The notes below the pieces were generated by a model. The model saw nothing but the letters and a program-made list of their open reading frames with translations. It did no database searches and was not told the origin of the DNA. Position numbers and translations under genes: made by a program. 64,000 nucleotides of DNA from Exiguobacterium artemiae 255-15 (GTDB taxonomy: Bacteria > Bacillota > Bacilli > Exiguobacteriales > Exiguobacteriaceae), in contig NC_010556.1 of the NCBI RefSeq assembly GCF_000019905.1, positions 708,001 to 772,000 of the forward strand, read 5' to 3'. How positions within the stretch are numbered: the stretch's first letter is position 1; each line of letters starts with the position of its first letter. Of this stretch, positions 27,042 through 36,491 are shown one piece after another.

Positions 27042-27293
27042 TCATTTACGACGTACTGAACGAAGAATCAATGACACGATGAAGATTAAGATGATAGCAC
27101 CTAAGATAGCTGGAATGATTGCGAAACCAGCGATATCCGGTCCCATTGAACCGAAGATTGCTTGACCGATCATTGCTCCGACAAACCCGGCAACGATGTT
27201 ACCGATGATGCCGCCTGGTACGTCTTTCCCGATGATGAGACTAGCTACCCAACCGATTAATCCACCGACGATTAAAGCCCATAAGAATCCCAT
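27042..27293 (-). CDS. GlsB/YeaQ/YmgE family membrane protein, copy 1 (promoter-proximal)
   Basis: First gene of the tandem set, 83 residues, with AAAAGGAGG eight bases or so before the ATG. A SigB-like promoter lies at 27322-27347. Three membrane helices, C-terminus SVRRK. Likely inserted in the cytoplasmic membrane; function unknown for the family beyond association with stress. Confidence 0.92.
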   Translation of the reverse strand: MGFLWALIVGGLIGWVASLIIGKDVPGGIIGNIVAGFVGAMIGQAIFGSMGPDIAGFAIIPAILGAIILIFIVSLILRSVRRK

Positions 27294-27321
27294 TTGGAAC
27301 CCTCCTTTTCTTACTTTAGAT

Positions 27322-27347
27322 TTACCTGTTTTCAGGCAGTTGTAAAC
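27322..27347 (-). promoter_or_regulatory. Candidate SigB promoter of the YmgE-family cluster
   Basis: On the minus strand: GTTTAC, 14 bases, AGGTAA. Each hexamer differs by one base from GTTTAA and GGGTAA, and the spacing is in the SigB range. The implied start near 27315 gives a leader of about 22 bases ahead of the ribosome binding site. Confidence 0.6.
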
Positions 27348-27624
27348 ACATTGAAAGATGAAAGCCTTTAAATAATCATTTCAACCAGTGAGGTAAAAAC
27401 ATTAAAATTAAAATGGCTAGACGATTATACCAGTTACCTCTTAACGAAACTCGTATTTAAAATGCTACTTTCAATTTTTGTAAGTCGTTTTCATATATTG
27501 ATGTAACGATTACACTTAGAGTAATTACCGTAAAAAGATGTATTCAAACCTTTTCTTCATAAAAAAATGACTCAAACTAGAAAAGTGAGAATGAATTGTC
27601 TAGGATGGTTAATGAAGGGAGTCG
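27348..27624. other. AT-rich intergenic stretch upstream of ecsA
   Basis: Apart from the SigB-like promoter just before it, this 277-base stretch holds no gene, hairpin or operator that could be supported. It must contain the ecsA promoter; TTGTAA near 27478 with TGTAAC 18 bases later is a weak candidate. Confidence 0.4.
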
Positions 27625-28365
27625 ATGAGTGTGTTGTTAAAAATAAATGATTTATCTGGAGGATATGGAGCAAAGAAAGTTCTCCATGACATTAATATAT
27701 CGGTAAATCGAGGAGAACTTGTTGGATTAATCGGTTTAAACGGTGCCGGTAAATCGACGACGATTAAACATATCCTCGGTTTGTTACCGGTCAAGTCAGG
27801 AGAAGTTCTGATCAACGGAGTCAGTTTAGAACAGGATGAACAAACATACCGGAAACAAGTCGCTTATATTCCGGAACAGCCGATGTTATATGAACAATTG
27901 ACTTTACGCGAACATTTGCGTTTGATGGCGCAAGGATATGCCGTCGAGGAGAAGCAGGCGCAAGAACAAATGAATCATTACGCAGAACGGCTTCGGATGA
28001 CCAAACAGCTGGAATGGTTTCCGAGTGTTTTTTCCAAAGGGATGAAACAAAAGGCGATGATCCTCTGCGCCCTGGTGACAGGCAGTGAGCTACTGATCGT
28101 CGATGAACCGTTTGTTGGACTCGATCCACTTGCAATTCGGGAACTGTTGACGATTTTCAGTGAATTGAAAGCGGACGGAAAAGGAATCTTGATGTCGACA
28201 CATATTTTAGAGACGGCAGAACGTCATTGCAATCGGTTCATCTTGTTGCATGAAGGACGGATTGCAGCGGAGGGAACGACGGAAGATCTTCGAAATCGCT
28301 ACGATTTGATGGACGGTTCCCTTGATGACATTTACGTCGCTGCCATCGAGGAGGCAGAACGATGA
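27625..28365 (+). CDS. ecsA: ABC transporter ATPase EcsA
   Basis: ATP-binding subunit of the EcsAB transporter, which in B. subtilis influences intramembrane proteolysis (RasP), secretion and competence. Walker A is GLNGAGKST, the signature region reads FSKGMKQKAMILCA (a non-LSGGQ variant common in exporters), Walker B is ELLIVDEPFVGLDP and the switch histidine is in STHILETAE. 246 residues. GAAGGGAG lies close before the ATG. It overlaps ecsB by four bases (ATGA). The position next to hit, prsA and hpr matches Bacillus. Confidence 0.92.
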   Translation: MSVLLKINDLSGGYGAKKVLHDINISVNRGELVGLIGLNGAGKSTTIKHILGLLPVKSGEVLINGVSLEQDEQTYRKQVAYIPEQPMLYEQLTLREHLRLMAQGYAVEEKQAQEQMNHYAERLRMTKQLEWFPSVFSKGMKQKAMILCALVTGSELLIVDEPFVGLDPLAIRELLTIFSELKADGKGILMSTHILETAERHCNRFILLHEGRIAAEGTTEDLRNRYDLMDGSLDDIYVAAIEEAER

Positions 28366-29501
28366 CAAGTTCTGTTTTATGGCGTACACGATACCAGGCT
28401 GCCATGGCGGAGATGACGAAGTATACCCGGTATATGGCGAACGGCGGATTGCTGTTTACGGTCTATTTCGTCGTCTTATACGGTCTTGTCGTGTACGGTC
28501 GATTTTTGGATCAGCTCGATCCATCGTTTCCGGGAAATCTGGTCATGGGCAGCCTGTTCATCTTGTTGGCGTTTTACCGCTCGACACGGACGTTTTTGAC
28601 CGAGGCGGACCAAGTCTTCCTGCTTCCGAGTCTGCCGCACCTTGCAGGGTATATGAAGCGAATCCGGGTATATAACGCTCTGTTTGGTATGATCCGGGCA
28701 GTGATCCCGTTTCTCGCGGTTTCTGTATTATATGTGCGGACAGAAGAGACTTCACCCATCGGATTATTCATTCTGTTTGTCGCCTTAAGCATGATCGGTG
28801 CGGCTGCCAATTTATCAAAACTTGAAGGAGTCGGTCATCGACTGGTCCTCTTATACGCAACCGGTGCCGGAATTCTTGTTATGCTCGGAATGGGTTCATT
28901 CAGCATCGTGGTTACGGGTCTTCTGTTGTTGACGCTTCATTTGAAGAAACAGGATCAGCTACCGTTGATGGAGTGGATTGCGCTGGAACAGGAATCGCGG
29001 GATCGCTTTTACCGGATTGCAAACTGGTTTGTTGATGTACCACGCCTGTCGACGACATACAAACGGCGACGACTGTTGAGTCATCTCGTCGAAAAAATCG
29101 GATTTGACCGGAACCGGACGTTTGATTACCTGTACATGAAACAATTCATTCGAAGTACGGATGGAATCGGTTTAATCGTTCGTTTGACACTGATCGGCGC
29201 CGTCTTTATGTGGCTTGGTAAAGACAATGAATGGTTAGTGGTGCTTGCCTTACCCGCCTTCAGTGGATTGACCAGCTTTCAATTGGCGCCATTCACCCGG
29301 GCCATCGATTCCCATCTGTTGACCCGCCTATTGCCGTTTGGAGACGCAACGGCATCAAAACGGAAAGTCCTTCGAACCACTTCATTTTTACAAGTGATGG
29401 TTTTAACGGGAATCGGGTATGGGATCAGCGGTTTTCCGACTGTTATCGCAGGCGCTGTTTTAGCACTCGTCATCGCGGAATATTACGCGAGGAAAAAGTA
29501 A
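28362..29501 (+). CDS. ecsB: ABC transporter permease EcsB
   Basis: Membrane subunit of EcsAB: 379 residues with about eight hydrophobic segments. The cytoplasmic loop at about residues 200-255 is charged and basic, as in EcsB. It starts on the ATG that overlaps the ecsA stop, so translation is probably coupled. The transported substrate is unknown. Confidence 0.9.
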   Translation: MTSSVLWRTRYQAAMAEMTKYTRYMANGGLLFTVYFVVLYGLVVYGRFLDQLDPSFPGNLVMGSLFILLAFYRSTRTFLTEADQVFLLPSLPHLAGYMKRIRVYNALFGMIRAVIPFLAVSVLYVRTEETSPIGLFILFVALSMIGAAANLSKLEGVGHRLVLLYATGAGILVMLGMGSFSIVVTGLLLLTLHLKKQDQLPLMEWIALEQESRDRFYRIANWFVDVPRLSTTYKRRRLLSHLVEKIGFDRNRTFDYLYMKQFIRSTDGIGLIVRLTLIGAVFMWLGKDNEWLVVLALPAFSGLTSFQLAPFTRAIDSHLLTRLLPFGDATASKRKVLRTTSFLQVMVLTGIGYGISGFPTVIAGAVLALVIAEYYARKK

Positions 29502-29517
29502 CCGTAGAATCAAAGAC

Positions 29518-29553
29518 AAAACACCCCTTCGCCGTCACGGCGAAGGGGTGTTT
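29518..29553. terminator. Bidirectional terminator between ecsB and amt
   Basis: Perfect 12-base GC-rich stem CACCCCTTCGCC / GGCGAAGGGGTG around GTCAC, flanked by A and T runs. Confidence 0.92.
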
Positions 29554-29564
29554 GACGGTGAAAT

Positions 29565-30860
29565 TCAGTTGACCTTTTCAGTCGATTCTTCTTCATACGT
29601 AGGATGCGACTCTTTGCTGACCGGTGCAGGGAGGTCGTAAGAAGCTTGTCCATGCTCGGCAACGTCCAGTCCACGGAGTTCATCTTCACGTGTAATCCGG
29701 AGACCGATTGTTACATCGAGTAACTTGAGGAAGACATAACTTAGGACGCTGACGACGACGACGGCAAAGACGACGCCGAGTGCTTGCACCCCAAGTTGTG
29801 TAAAACCGCCGCCGTAAAATAATCCGGCTTGTCCGATGCCTGTAATTTCAACGAGTCTCGGTGAAGCGAAGAATCCGGTAGCGAGTGTGCCCCAAATCCC
29901 GGCAACACCATGAACCGAGAACGCACACAACGGATCATCAACGCGACGAGCGAGCAGGATACTTGTTGCGTACGTGATGACTCCGGCCAGGAAACCGATT
30001 ACGACGGCTCCCCACGGTTCGACGAAAGCACAAGCGGCTGTGATGGCGACGAGAGCAGCCAGGACGCCGTTGATGATTGACGGGATATCTGCGACCCGAC
30101 GGTGCCAGAAGGAAATGGCGAGTGCACCAAGCGCACCGGCAGCGGTCGCAAGTAAAGTCGTCAAGGCGACATAACTGAAGAATCCGTCAGCAATCGTTAA
30201 CGTCGAGCCGGCATTGAATCCAAACCAACATAACCAAAGGATAAACGCACCGACGACGGAATAGATGACGTTATGACCAAGTAACGGTGTTTTTTCTGCT
30301 CCAATCCGTTTTTTCAAGATTAAAGCAGCGACGAGAGCAGCGATTCCACCTTGTAAGTGGACGACCGTCGATCCGGCAAAATCCTGCATCCCGAGGGAAC
30401 CGAGGAAACCGCCTGCCCAAACGGAACGGGCGATAATCGGATAGATGACAGCGACGAAGAATGTTCCGAATAATAGGTAAACGGACAATTTTGCCCGTTC
30501 CGCAAAACCGCCCCAAGCGATCGCAAGGGATACTGCGACAAAGGATAACTGGAAGAGGAATTTGACATCGATGGTTACATTTGACCAGTCAAGGCTTGAA
30601 AATCCGCCATGAAGGAAAAATCCTTCGGTCCCAATCAAACCGGGTCCGTCTCCGAACGTCAGTCCGAAGCCGATTGCCCAAAAGGCAAGAGCTGCAACGG
30701 AAAAACTGATTAATTGTTTAACCGCAACGTGTCCGGCATTCTTCGCCCGTAACATGCCTGTTTCGAGTAATAAAAATCCAATCTGCATCGTAAAGACTAA
30801 TAAAGTAGCGAATAAGACATAAAACGTATCGACCGAAACTAACATTTCTTCTAATTTCAT
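29565..30860 (-). CDS. amt: Ammonium transporter (Amt/NrgA family)
   Basis: Conducts ammonium or ammonia across the membrane when nitrogen is scarce. Eleven membrane segments are expected over 431 residues. The two pore histidines are in VVHLQGG (about residue 168) and SVHGVAG (about 318). The acidic tail of about 40 residues is unlikely to bind PII. No glnK/nrgB gene adjoins it, unlike B. subtilis nrgAB. AAAGGAGGAA precedes the ATG. It is divergent from tnrA, with a TnrA box 72-88 bases upstream of its start, placed for activation. Confidence 0.94.
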   Translation of the reverse strand: MKLEEMLVSVDTFYVLFATLLVFTMQIGFLLLETGMLRAKNAGHVAVKQLISFSVAALAFWAIGFGLTFGDGPGLIGTEGFFLHGGFSSLDWSNVTIDVKFLFQLSFVAVSLAIAWGGFAERAKLSVYLLFGTFFVAVIYPIIARSVWAGGFLGSLGMQDFAGSTVVHLQGGIAALVAALILKKRIGAEKTPLLGHNVIYSVVGAFILWLCWFGFNAGSTLTIADGFFSYVALTTLLATAAGALGALAISFWHRRVADIPSIINGVLAALVAITAACAFVEPWGAVVIGFLAGVITYATSILLARRVDDPLCAFSVHGVAGIWGTLATGFFASPRLVEITGIGQAGLFYGGGFTQLGVQALGVVFAVVVVSVLSYVFLKLLDVTIGLRITREDELRGLDVAEHGQASYDLPAPVSKESHPTYEEESTEKVN

Positions 30861-30931
30861 CGTCGTTCCTCCTTTATCAATTTAAAGTATGTGTTTACTT
30901 TAGACGGAAATCCTTTCCAAGAAACGTCTTG

Positions 30932-30948
30932 TGTCAGAAAATCTGACA
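30932..30948. promoter_or_regulatory. TnrA/GlnR box shared by amt and tnrA
   Basis: TGTCAGAAAATCTGACA, a perfect palindrome apart from its centre, matches every position of the TnrA consensus TGTNANAWWWTMTNACA. Toward tnrA it sits inside a promoter-like pair (TTGTGT at 30929, 17 bases, TATTTT at 30952 with an extended TG). Toward amt it lies about 50 bases upstream of a possible start after TAAAGT near 30897-30902. That suggests activation of amt and autorepression of tnrA. Confidence 0.85.
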
Positions 30949-30977
30949 TGGTATTTTGAAGGAAAGGAGTGACGAAG

Positions 30978-31280
30978 ATGAACTACCGGGAGAAGAAGGT
31001 GATGACGATTGGGATTGTCTGCGAATTGACCGGTTTATCGGAACGGCAAATTCGTTACTACGAAGAACGGAAATTGATTTTTCCGGAGCGGACGAACGGA
31101 AAAACCCGAAAGTATTCCTTTACAGATATCGAGCGACTAGTAGAAGTCGCAGAAAAGATTGAAGACGGGTGGCGGACACACGAAATCCGTGAAAAGGAAC
31201 GAAAAGTAACAGAACAACAACGTTCGGATTTAATTCGTGGACAGTTGAATGCGGCCTTCGGACTCTACAAGAAACGGTGA
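30978..31280 (+). CDS. tnrA: MerR-family nitrogen regulator TnrA
   Basis: Global nitrogen regulator that binds DNA when nitrogen is limiting and is held by feedback-inhibited glutamine synthetase. The MerR helix-turn-helix is clear (VCELTGLSERQIRYYEERKL), and the C-terminal GQLNAAFGLYKKR resembles the glutamine-synthetase-binding tail of TnrA, which separates it from the longer GlnR. 100 residues from the ATG at 30978, eight bases after AAAGGAG; the GTG three codons earlier overlaps that site. It stands alone, divergent from amt. Confidence 0.9.
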   Translation: MNYREKKVMTIGIVCELTGLSERQIRYYEERKLIFPERTNGKTRKYSFTDIERLVEVAEKIEDGWRTHEIREKERKVTEQQRSDLIRGQLNAAFGLYKKR

Positions 31281-31326
31281 ACATTTGATGAACGGGTAAC
31301 AGAACTGTAATTTTGTAAACGATTTA

Positions 31327-31357
31327 TTGGCACACCGTTCTGAATTTCAGATATAAT
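31327..31357 (+). promoter_or_regulatory. Candidate promoter of the hem operon
   Basis: A perfect TATAAT at 31352-31357 preceded by TTGGCA at 31327-31332; the 19-base spacing is longer than ideal. Confidence 0.45.
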
Positions 31358-31422
31358 GTTTCTGTGTTCACAAACTTATCGTGCGTTATTTTGGGGCGTT
31401 AGAACGAGTAAAAGGGGTAGTT

Positions 31423-32469
31423 ATGATGAAAAACTTTAATGATACATTTTTGCGGGCCATTCGTGGCGAAGAAGTAAGCCATGTACCGGTCTGGTATATG
31501 CGGCAAGCAGGTCGGTATCAAGCCGAGTATCGTGAAATCAAGAAGACACGGACACTTTTTGAGATTACACATGATCCTGAGTTGTGCGCCTATGTGACAG
31601 AACTGCCGGTCAAACAGTTGGGAGTCGACGCAGCAATCCTTTATAAAGATATTATGACGCCGTTGCCTTCAATGGGTGTCGACGTCGAGATCAAAAGCGG
31701 CATCGGTCCTGTCATTGCTAATCCAATCCGGACAATGGATGATGTTCAAGCGCTCCAAACCTTTAAAAAAGAAGATATTCCCTACATTTTCGAGACGATT
31801 AAATTATTGCGCGAACGTCTTGAAGTACCGTTGATCGGTTTTTCGGGAGCACCGTTTACATTAGCAAGTTATATGATCGAAGGCGGACCGTCAAAAGGTT
31901 ATCATAAGACGAAAGCATTGATGTATGGTCACCCTGATGTCTGGCATGCTTTAATGGAGAAACTCGGAGATATGGTCATCGATTATATCAAAGCACAAGT
32001 TGATGCCGGTATCCAAGCGTTTCAAATCTTCGATTCGTGGGTCGGTACGACGAGTCGCAACGATTATGTCCTTTACATCAAACCGACGATGGAACGTATT
32101 TTCACGGAATTAAAAGAAACAGGCGTTCCGATGATTATGTTTGGTGTCGGAGCAAGTCACTTGGCAGAAGAATGGCATGATCTTCCGCTTGATGTCGTCG
32201 GACTCGACTGGCGTTTGTCGGTAGACGCGGCACGTGAACGCGGACTGACAAAAACCTTGCAGGGAAATCTTGATCCATCTTATCTGCTCGCTCCATGGGA
32301 GATTCTTGAAGCCAAAACAAAAGAAATCCTTGATATGGGCATGAAACGCCCTGGTTTTATCTTTAACTTAGGGCACGGTATCTTCCCGGAAGTGGATCCG
32401 GAAGTCTTAAAACGTCTCACTGCATATATCCATGATTACTCGAAAGAAAAAATGGAGGTAGCGAAATGA
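31423..32469 (+). CDS. hemE: Uroporphyrinogen decarboxylase
   Basis: Decarboxylates uroporphyrinogen III to coproporphyrinogen III. Signatures are [12 protein letters not shown] near the N-terminus and [17 protein letters not shown] in the middle. AAAGGGG precedes two adjacent ATGs (31423 and 31426). 348 residues, normal. It overlaps hemH by four bases. With the next two genes it forms hemEHY, the coproporphyrin-dependent route of Gram-positive bacteria. Confidence 0.97.
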   Translation: MMKNFNDTFLRAIRGEEVSHVPVWYMRQAGRYQAEYREIKKTRTLFEITHDPELCAYVTELPVKQLGVDAAILYKDIMTPLPSMGVDVEIKSGIGPVIANPIRTMDDVQALQTFKKEDIPYIFETIKLLRERLEVPLIGFSGAPFTLASYMIEGGPSKGYHKTKALMYGHPDVWHALMEKLGDMVIDYIKAQVDAGIQAFQIFDSWVGTTSRNDYVLYIKPTMERIFTELKETGVPMIMFGVGASHLAEEWHDLPLDVVGLDWRLSVDAARERGLTKTLQGNLDPSYLLAPWEILEAKTKEILDMGMKRPGFIFNLGHGIFPEVDPEVLKRLTAYIHDYSKEKMEVAK

Positions 32470-33398
32470 AAACACTAGGATTACTCGTCATGGCGTACGG
32501 TACGCCGTACAAACCGGAAGACATTGAACGGTATTACACACACATTCGCCGTGGGCGGAAACCGTCTCCAGAAGCATTGGCTGAACTGACAGAGCGGTAT
32601 GAAGCAATCGGTGGTGTTTCACCACTGGCACAAGTCACGATTGATCAAGCGGAAGAACTGCACCGCCAACTGACTGAAAAATATGCAGGCGAAATCGAAT
32701 TCAAACTGTATCTCGGTCTGAAGCATATCGAACCATTCGTCGAAGACGCCGTGGAACAAATGGCGAAAGACGGTATCACGGAAGCGGTCACAGTTGTACT
32801 GGCACCACACTACTCGACGTTCAGCATCCGTTCATACAACGGTCGTGCAAAAGAAGTAGCAGACAAACACGGTATCCATTTAGCTTCTGTTGAGTCATGG
32901 TACAAAGAAGAAGCTTTCATCGACTGGTGGGGCACGGAAATCCGGAAAACATTTGATGCGTTACCGGTACCGGAAGATAGAGCAGTCCTTGTCGTCTCAG
33001 CCCACAGTTTACCGGAAAAAATCATTGCGAACGGTGATCCATACCCGGAACAATTAAAAGAGACAGCAGATTTGATTGCGGCCCGCGCCGGTGTCAAGCA
33101 TATGATCACAGGCTGGCAGTCAGCCGGACAAACGCCAGAACCTTGGCTCGGACCAGATGTACAAGACTTGACGCGTGACGTCTATGAAGCAGAAGGATAC
33201 GAAGCATTCGTCTATGTTCCAGTCGGATTCGTCGCCGATCACTTGGAAGTCCTGTTCGACAATGATTATGAGTGTAAAGTCGTCTGTGACGAACTGGGCA
33301 TTCATTACGCACGTCCGATCATGCCGAACGCAGATCCTGCCTTCATGAAAGCGGTCACTGAGGCTGTTTCAAAACAGGTTGGCAGTTATGTCAAGTAA
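32466..33398 (+). CDS. hemH: Coproporphyrin ferrochelatase (CpfC)
   Basis: Inserts Fe2+ into coproporphyrin III in the Gram-positive haem pathway. It starts [21 protein letters not shown]. The catalytic region is [10 protein letters not shown] (histidine near residue 183) with a conserved glutamate in [17 protein letters not shown]. 310 residues matches B. subtilis HemH. It overlaps hemE at the start and hemY at the end, so translation is probably coupled. Confidence 0.96.
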   Translation: MKTLGLLVMAYGTPYKPEDIERYYTHIRRGRKPSPEALAELTERYEAIGGVSPLAQVTIDQAEELHRQLTEKYAGEIEFKLYLGLKHIEPFVEDAVEQMAKDGITEAVTVVLAPHYSTFSIRSYNGRAKEVADKHGIHLASVESWYKEEAFIDWWGTEIRKTFDALPVPEDRAVLVVSAHSLPEKIIANGDPYPEQLKETADLIAARAGVKHMITGWQSAGQTPEPWLGPDVQDLTRDVYEAEGYEAFVYVPVGFVADHLEVLFDNDYECKVVCDELGIHYARPIMPNADPAFMKAVTEAVSKQVGSYVK

Positions 33399-34812
33399 AC
33401 GTCTCGTCATCGTCGGCGGTGGTATTACTGGTCTTGCCGCTGCCTATTACGCAGAACGTGCCTTTCCCGATTTGAACATTACATTGCTTGAAGCCGGAGA
33501 ACGTCTTGGCGGGAAGGTCGCGACGTACCGGGAAGACGGTTTTACGATTGAGCGTGGACCGGATTCTTACGTCGCCCGCAAACACATTTTGACGGATTTG
33601 ATTGAAGCAATCGGACTTGGTGAAAAACTGGTCCGAAACAATACATCCCAAGCGTTCATTTTGGATACGGGTGGCCTTCATCCGATTCCTAAGGGTGCGG
33701 TCATGGGAATTCCGACGGATCTTGACTTGTTTCGGCAAACGACGTTACTGACAGAAGAGGAGAAACAGGAAGTCGCAGACTTGCTGTTGCATCCGTCTGA
33801 CAGTCTGAGGATTCCGGAACAGGACATTCCGCTCGGGGAATATTTGCGTCCGCGGCTCGGTGATGCATTAGTTGAAAAACTGATTGAACCGTTGCTGTCC
33901 GGAATTTATGCCGGCAATATCGATCAGATGAGTACGTTTGCGACCTATCCGCAGTTCGTCGCCAACGAACAAAAAGCCGGCTCATTGTTTGAAGGAATGC
34001 GTCTGATGCGTCCGCTCGATCAATTGCCACAAACTCCCCAGACAACAATTAAGGCAACGGGACAGTTCTTATCGCTTGAAACAGGACTCGAATCGTTGAT
34101 TGAACGGTTGGAAGAGGTGCTCGAACGCTCGGAAATTCGTCTCGAAACCCCATTACTGGCGATCTCACGTGAAGATGGACGATACCGGCTGAAAACGGAC
34201 CACGGTCCAGAGTACGCCGATTATGTCCTCTTGACGATTCCGCATCCGCAAGTCGTTCAACTGTTACCGGATGCTCATTTACCGGAACTTGAGCAGTTAA
34301 CGACCCACTCGACGGCAACGGTGACAATGATTTTTGATCAACAGCAGTCGCTGCCAATTGAAGGAACAGGTTTTGTCGTCAATCGACGGGCACCGTACTC
34401 GATTACGGCCTGTACGGCGATTGATCAAAAATGGAATCATTCGGCTCCCGATCACACGGTCCTTCGGGCATTTGTCGGACGACCGGGTAATGACCATCTG
34501 GTTCATGAATCAGATGAGGTATTGCAACAGGCCGTGCTGCAGGACTTGGAAAAGATCTGTGGTCGGACGTTAGAGCCGAAGCAGGTCATCATCAGCCGTT
34601 TGATGGATGGTCTTCCTGCTTACACCGTCGGTCATGCCGACCGGATTCAGCGTGTCCGGGAAGAAGTATTGGCACAATATCCGGGCATTTATCTCGCCGG
34701 TCTTGCCTATGACGGGGTCGGATTGCCGGATTGTGTAGCCAGTGCGAAAACAATGATTGAATCGATTGAACTCGAACAATCCCATACAGATGAATCCGTC
34801 AATGAAACATAA
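33388..34812 (+). CDS. hemY: Coproporphyrinogen III oxidase (CgoX, HemY)
   Basis: FAD-dependent oxidase producing coproporphyrin III for HemH. The dinucleotide-binding signature [17 protein letters not shown] is at the start and [19 protein letters not shown], typical of the family, at the C-terminus. The ATG at 33388 overlaps hemH by 11 bases; the in-frame TTG upstream was rejected. 474 residues. Pathway order requires this step before HemH. Confidence 0.95.
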   Translation: MSSKRLVIVGGGITGLAAAYYAERAFPDLNITLLEAGERLGGKVATYREDGFTIERGPDSYVARKHILTDLIEAIGLGEKLVRNNTSQAFILDTGGLHPIPKGAVMGIPTDLDLFRQTTLLTEEEKQEVADLLLHPSDSLRIPEQDIPLGEYLRPRLGDALVEKLIEPLLSGIYAGNIDQMSTFATYPQFVANEQKAGSLFEGMRLMRPLDQLPQTPQTTIKATGQFLSLETGLESLIERLEEVLERSEIRLETPLLAISREDGRYRLKTDHGPEYADYVLLTIPHPQVVQLLPDAHLPELEQLTTHSTATVTMIFDQQQSLPIEGTGFVVNRRAPYSITACTAIDQKWNHSAPDHTVLRAFVGRPGNDHLVHESDEVLQQAVLQDLEKICGRTLEPKQVIISRLMDGLPAYTVGHADRIQRVREEVLAQYPGIYLAGLAYDGVGLPDCVASAKTMIESIELEQSHTDESVNET

Positions 34813-34822
34813 AATCTTATCC

Positions 34823-34868
34823 AGTGCAGGAAACTCCATCTTTTTTAGGAGTTTCCTGCACTTTTTTG
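34823..34868 (+). terminator. Rho-independent terminator of hemEHY
   Basis: Perfect 15-base stem AGTGCAGGAAACTCC / GGAGTTTCCTGCACT followed by TTTTTTG. Confidence 0.93.
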
Positions 34869-34948
34869 TTTTATTTACTTTGAAAATAAGGAATACCTTA
34901 TACATTGCAGTGGGAAAAGGTGACAGGTAGAACAAAGGAGGAGATCCA

Positions 34949-36409
34949 GTGCTTGACGTGTTGAGTACGATGCTCGTCATATTGGCTTACGGCTTGATTA
35001 TCGTTAATGTATTGGCGGTCATCACCGTCATTTTTTTAGAGCGGCGGGATGTCGGCGCAACGTGGGCGTGGGTCTTGATTTTATATTTTGTTCCGTTGAT
35101 CGGGTTTCTGATTTATTTATTTTTTGGACGTCTCTTGAAAAAAACAAATTTTTATCACGTCGAACAAACGGAACAACAAGAGCAGTCACGCCGTGTTGCT
35201 TTGCAACTGACCGAGCTCGACAAGCATGAGACACAACAGCGTCATCCTGCTATCGTCCGGTATGACCAACTGATCCGGATGAATTTAGTCTCGAACGATG
35301 CGTTGCTTAGTTTTAAAAATGAGGTCGTCATTTTATCGGACGGCGAGCAAAAATTTAATCGGATGATGACCGACATCGTAAATGCGGAACACGAAATCAA
35401 CATCCAGTATTACATCATTCAAAAGGATTCACTGGGACAGGCCTTGATTGCCGCTTTGACGAACAAAGCGAAACAGGGAATCAAAGTCCGGTTGCTGTAT
35501 GATGCGGTCGGATCCCGCGATTTAAAACGGTCCGACTTTAAGGAATTAATGAAACATGACGGAGAAGTGTACGCCTTTTTCCCGCCGACAATCGGTTTGA
35601 TCAATTTCCGTCTCAACAACCGGAATCACCGGAAGTCCTGTATCGTCGATGGGAAGATTGGTTATATCGGCGGCTTTAACGTCGGCACAGAGTATTTGGG
35701 AATTGATGAAAAATTCGGCTACTGGCGCGACACGCATTTCCGGTTGGAAGGAGAGGTTGTTCACGATCAACTGGACCGATTCATCTTGGATTGGAACCAG
35801 GCCAGCGACAGCTATACGCCTAAAAATACTTTTTATTATGGCGCCCACTCGATTGAACAGGAATTGCCGATGCAGATTGTGACGTCGGGTCCGGATTCGA
35901 AAACGGAACATCTCAAAAATCTGCTGATTAAAATGATTTCATCCGCGAAATACTCGATTTATATCCAGTCACCTTATTTCATCCCGGATACGAGTTATAT
36001 GGACGCTTGTAAGATGGCATTGCTGTCGGGTGTGGAAATCCGGATCATGATTCCGAACAAACCGGATCATCCGTTTGTTTACTGGGCGACGACAGCGGCA
36101 GCCGGAGAACTGATTGATTATGGAGCGAAAATCTATACGTATGAACCCGGATTTCTTCATGCCAAAACGATTGTCGTCGATCGGGAAATCGCCTCCGTCG
36201 GAACGACGAATATCGATGCCCGGAGCTTCCGATTGAATTTTGAGATGAACTCGATCGTCTACGACCGGCATGTTGCTGAAGAATTAGCCCGTTTGTTCGA
36301 AGCGGATTGTCTTGTCTGTGAGCAACTGACCGCTGAAAAATATGCGGAACGATCCCGGTTCGTTAAGTTTAAAGAAAGTATTTCCCGCTTGTTGTCTCCG
36401 ATCCTTTGA
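34949..36409 (+). CDS. cls: Cardiolipin synthase (phospholipase D family)
   Basis: Condenses two phosphatidylglycerol molecules into cardiolipin. Two N-terminal membrane helices (about residues 8-28 and 38-58) are followed by two HKD motifs: HRKSCIVDGKIGYIGG and HAKTIVVDREIASVGT. The start is GTG, seven bases or so after AGGAGGAGA. 486 residues, normal. It is a single gene; the downstream region has no clear terminator before the HAD gene. Confidence 0.94.
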   Translation: MLDVLSTMLVILAYGLIIVNVLAVITVIFLERRDVGATWAWVLILYFVPLIGFLIYLFFGRLLKKTNFYHVEQTEQQEQSRRVALQLTELDKHETQQRHPAIVRYDQLIRMNLVSNDALLSFKNEVVILSDGEQKFNRMMTDIVNAEHEINIQYYIIQKDSLGQALIAALTNKAKQGIKVRLLYDAVGSRDLKRSDFKELMKHDGEVYAFFPPTIGLINFRLNNRNHRKSCIVDGKIGYIGGFNVGTEYLGIDEKFGYWRDTHFRLEGEVVHDQLDRFILDWNQASDSYTPKNTFYYGAHSIEQELPMQIVTSGPDSKTEHLKNLLIKMISSAKYSIYIQSPYFIPDTSYMDACKMALLSGVEIRIMIPNKPDHPFVYWATTAAAGELIDYGAKIYTYEPGFLHAKTIVVDREIASVGTTNIDARSFRLNFEMNSIVYDRHVAEELARLFEADCLVCEQLTAEKYAERSRFVKFKESISRLLSPIL

Positions 36410-36491
36410 GCGGCATCAAAAGGGTCGGAACAGGAATATCGTCTTGAAAATGGTATAGTAAAATGGAAAAAGATAAAGGAGAGTGAACGTT

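Noticed and set aside
34949..36409. Second phospholipase-type function for the cls gene
   Set aside because: Two N-terminal membrane helices, length and both HKD motifs match cardiolipin synthase; nothing points to a secreted phospholipase.
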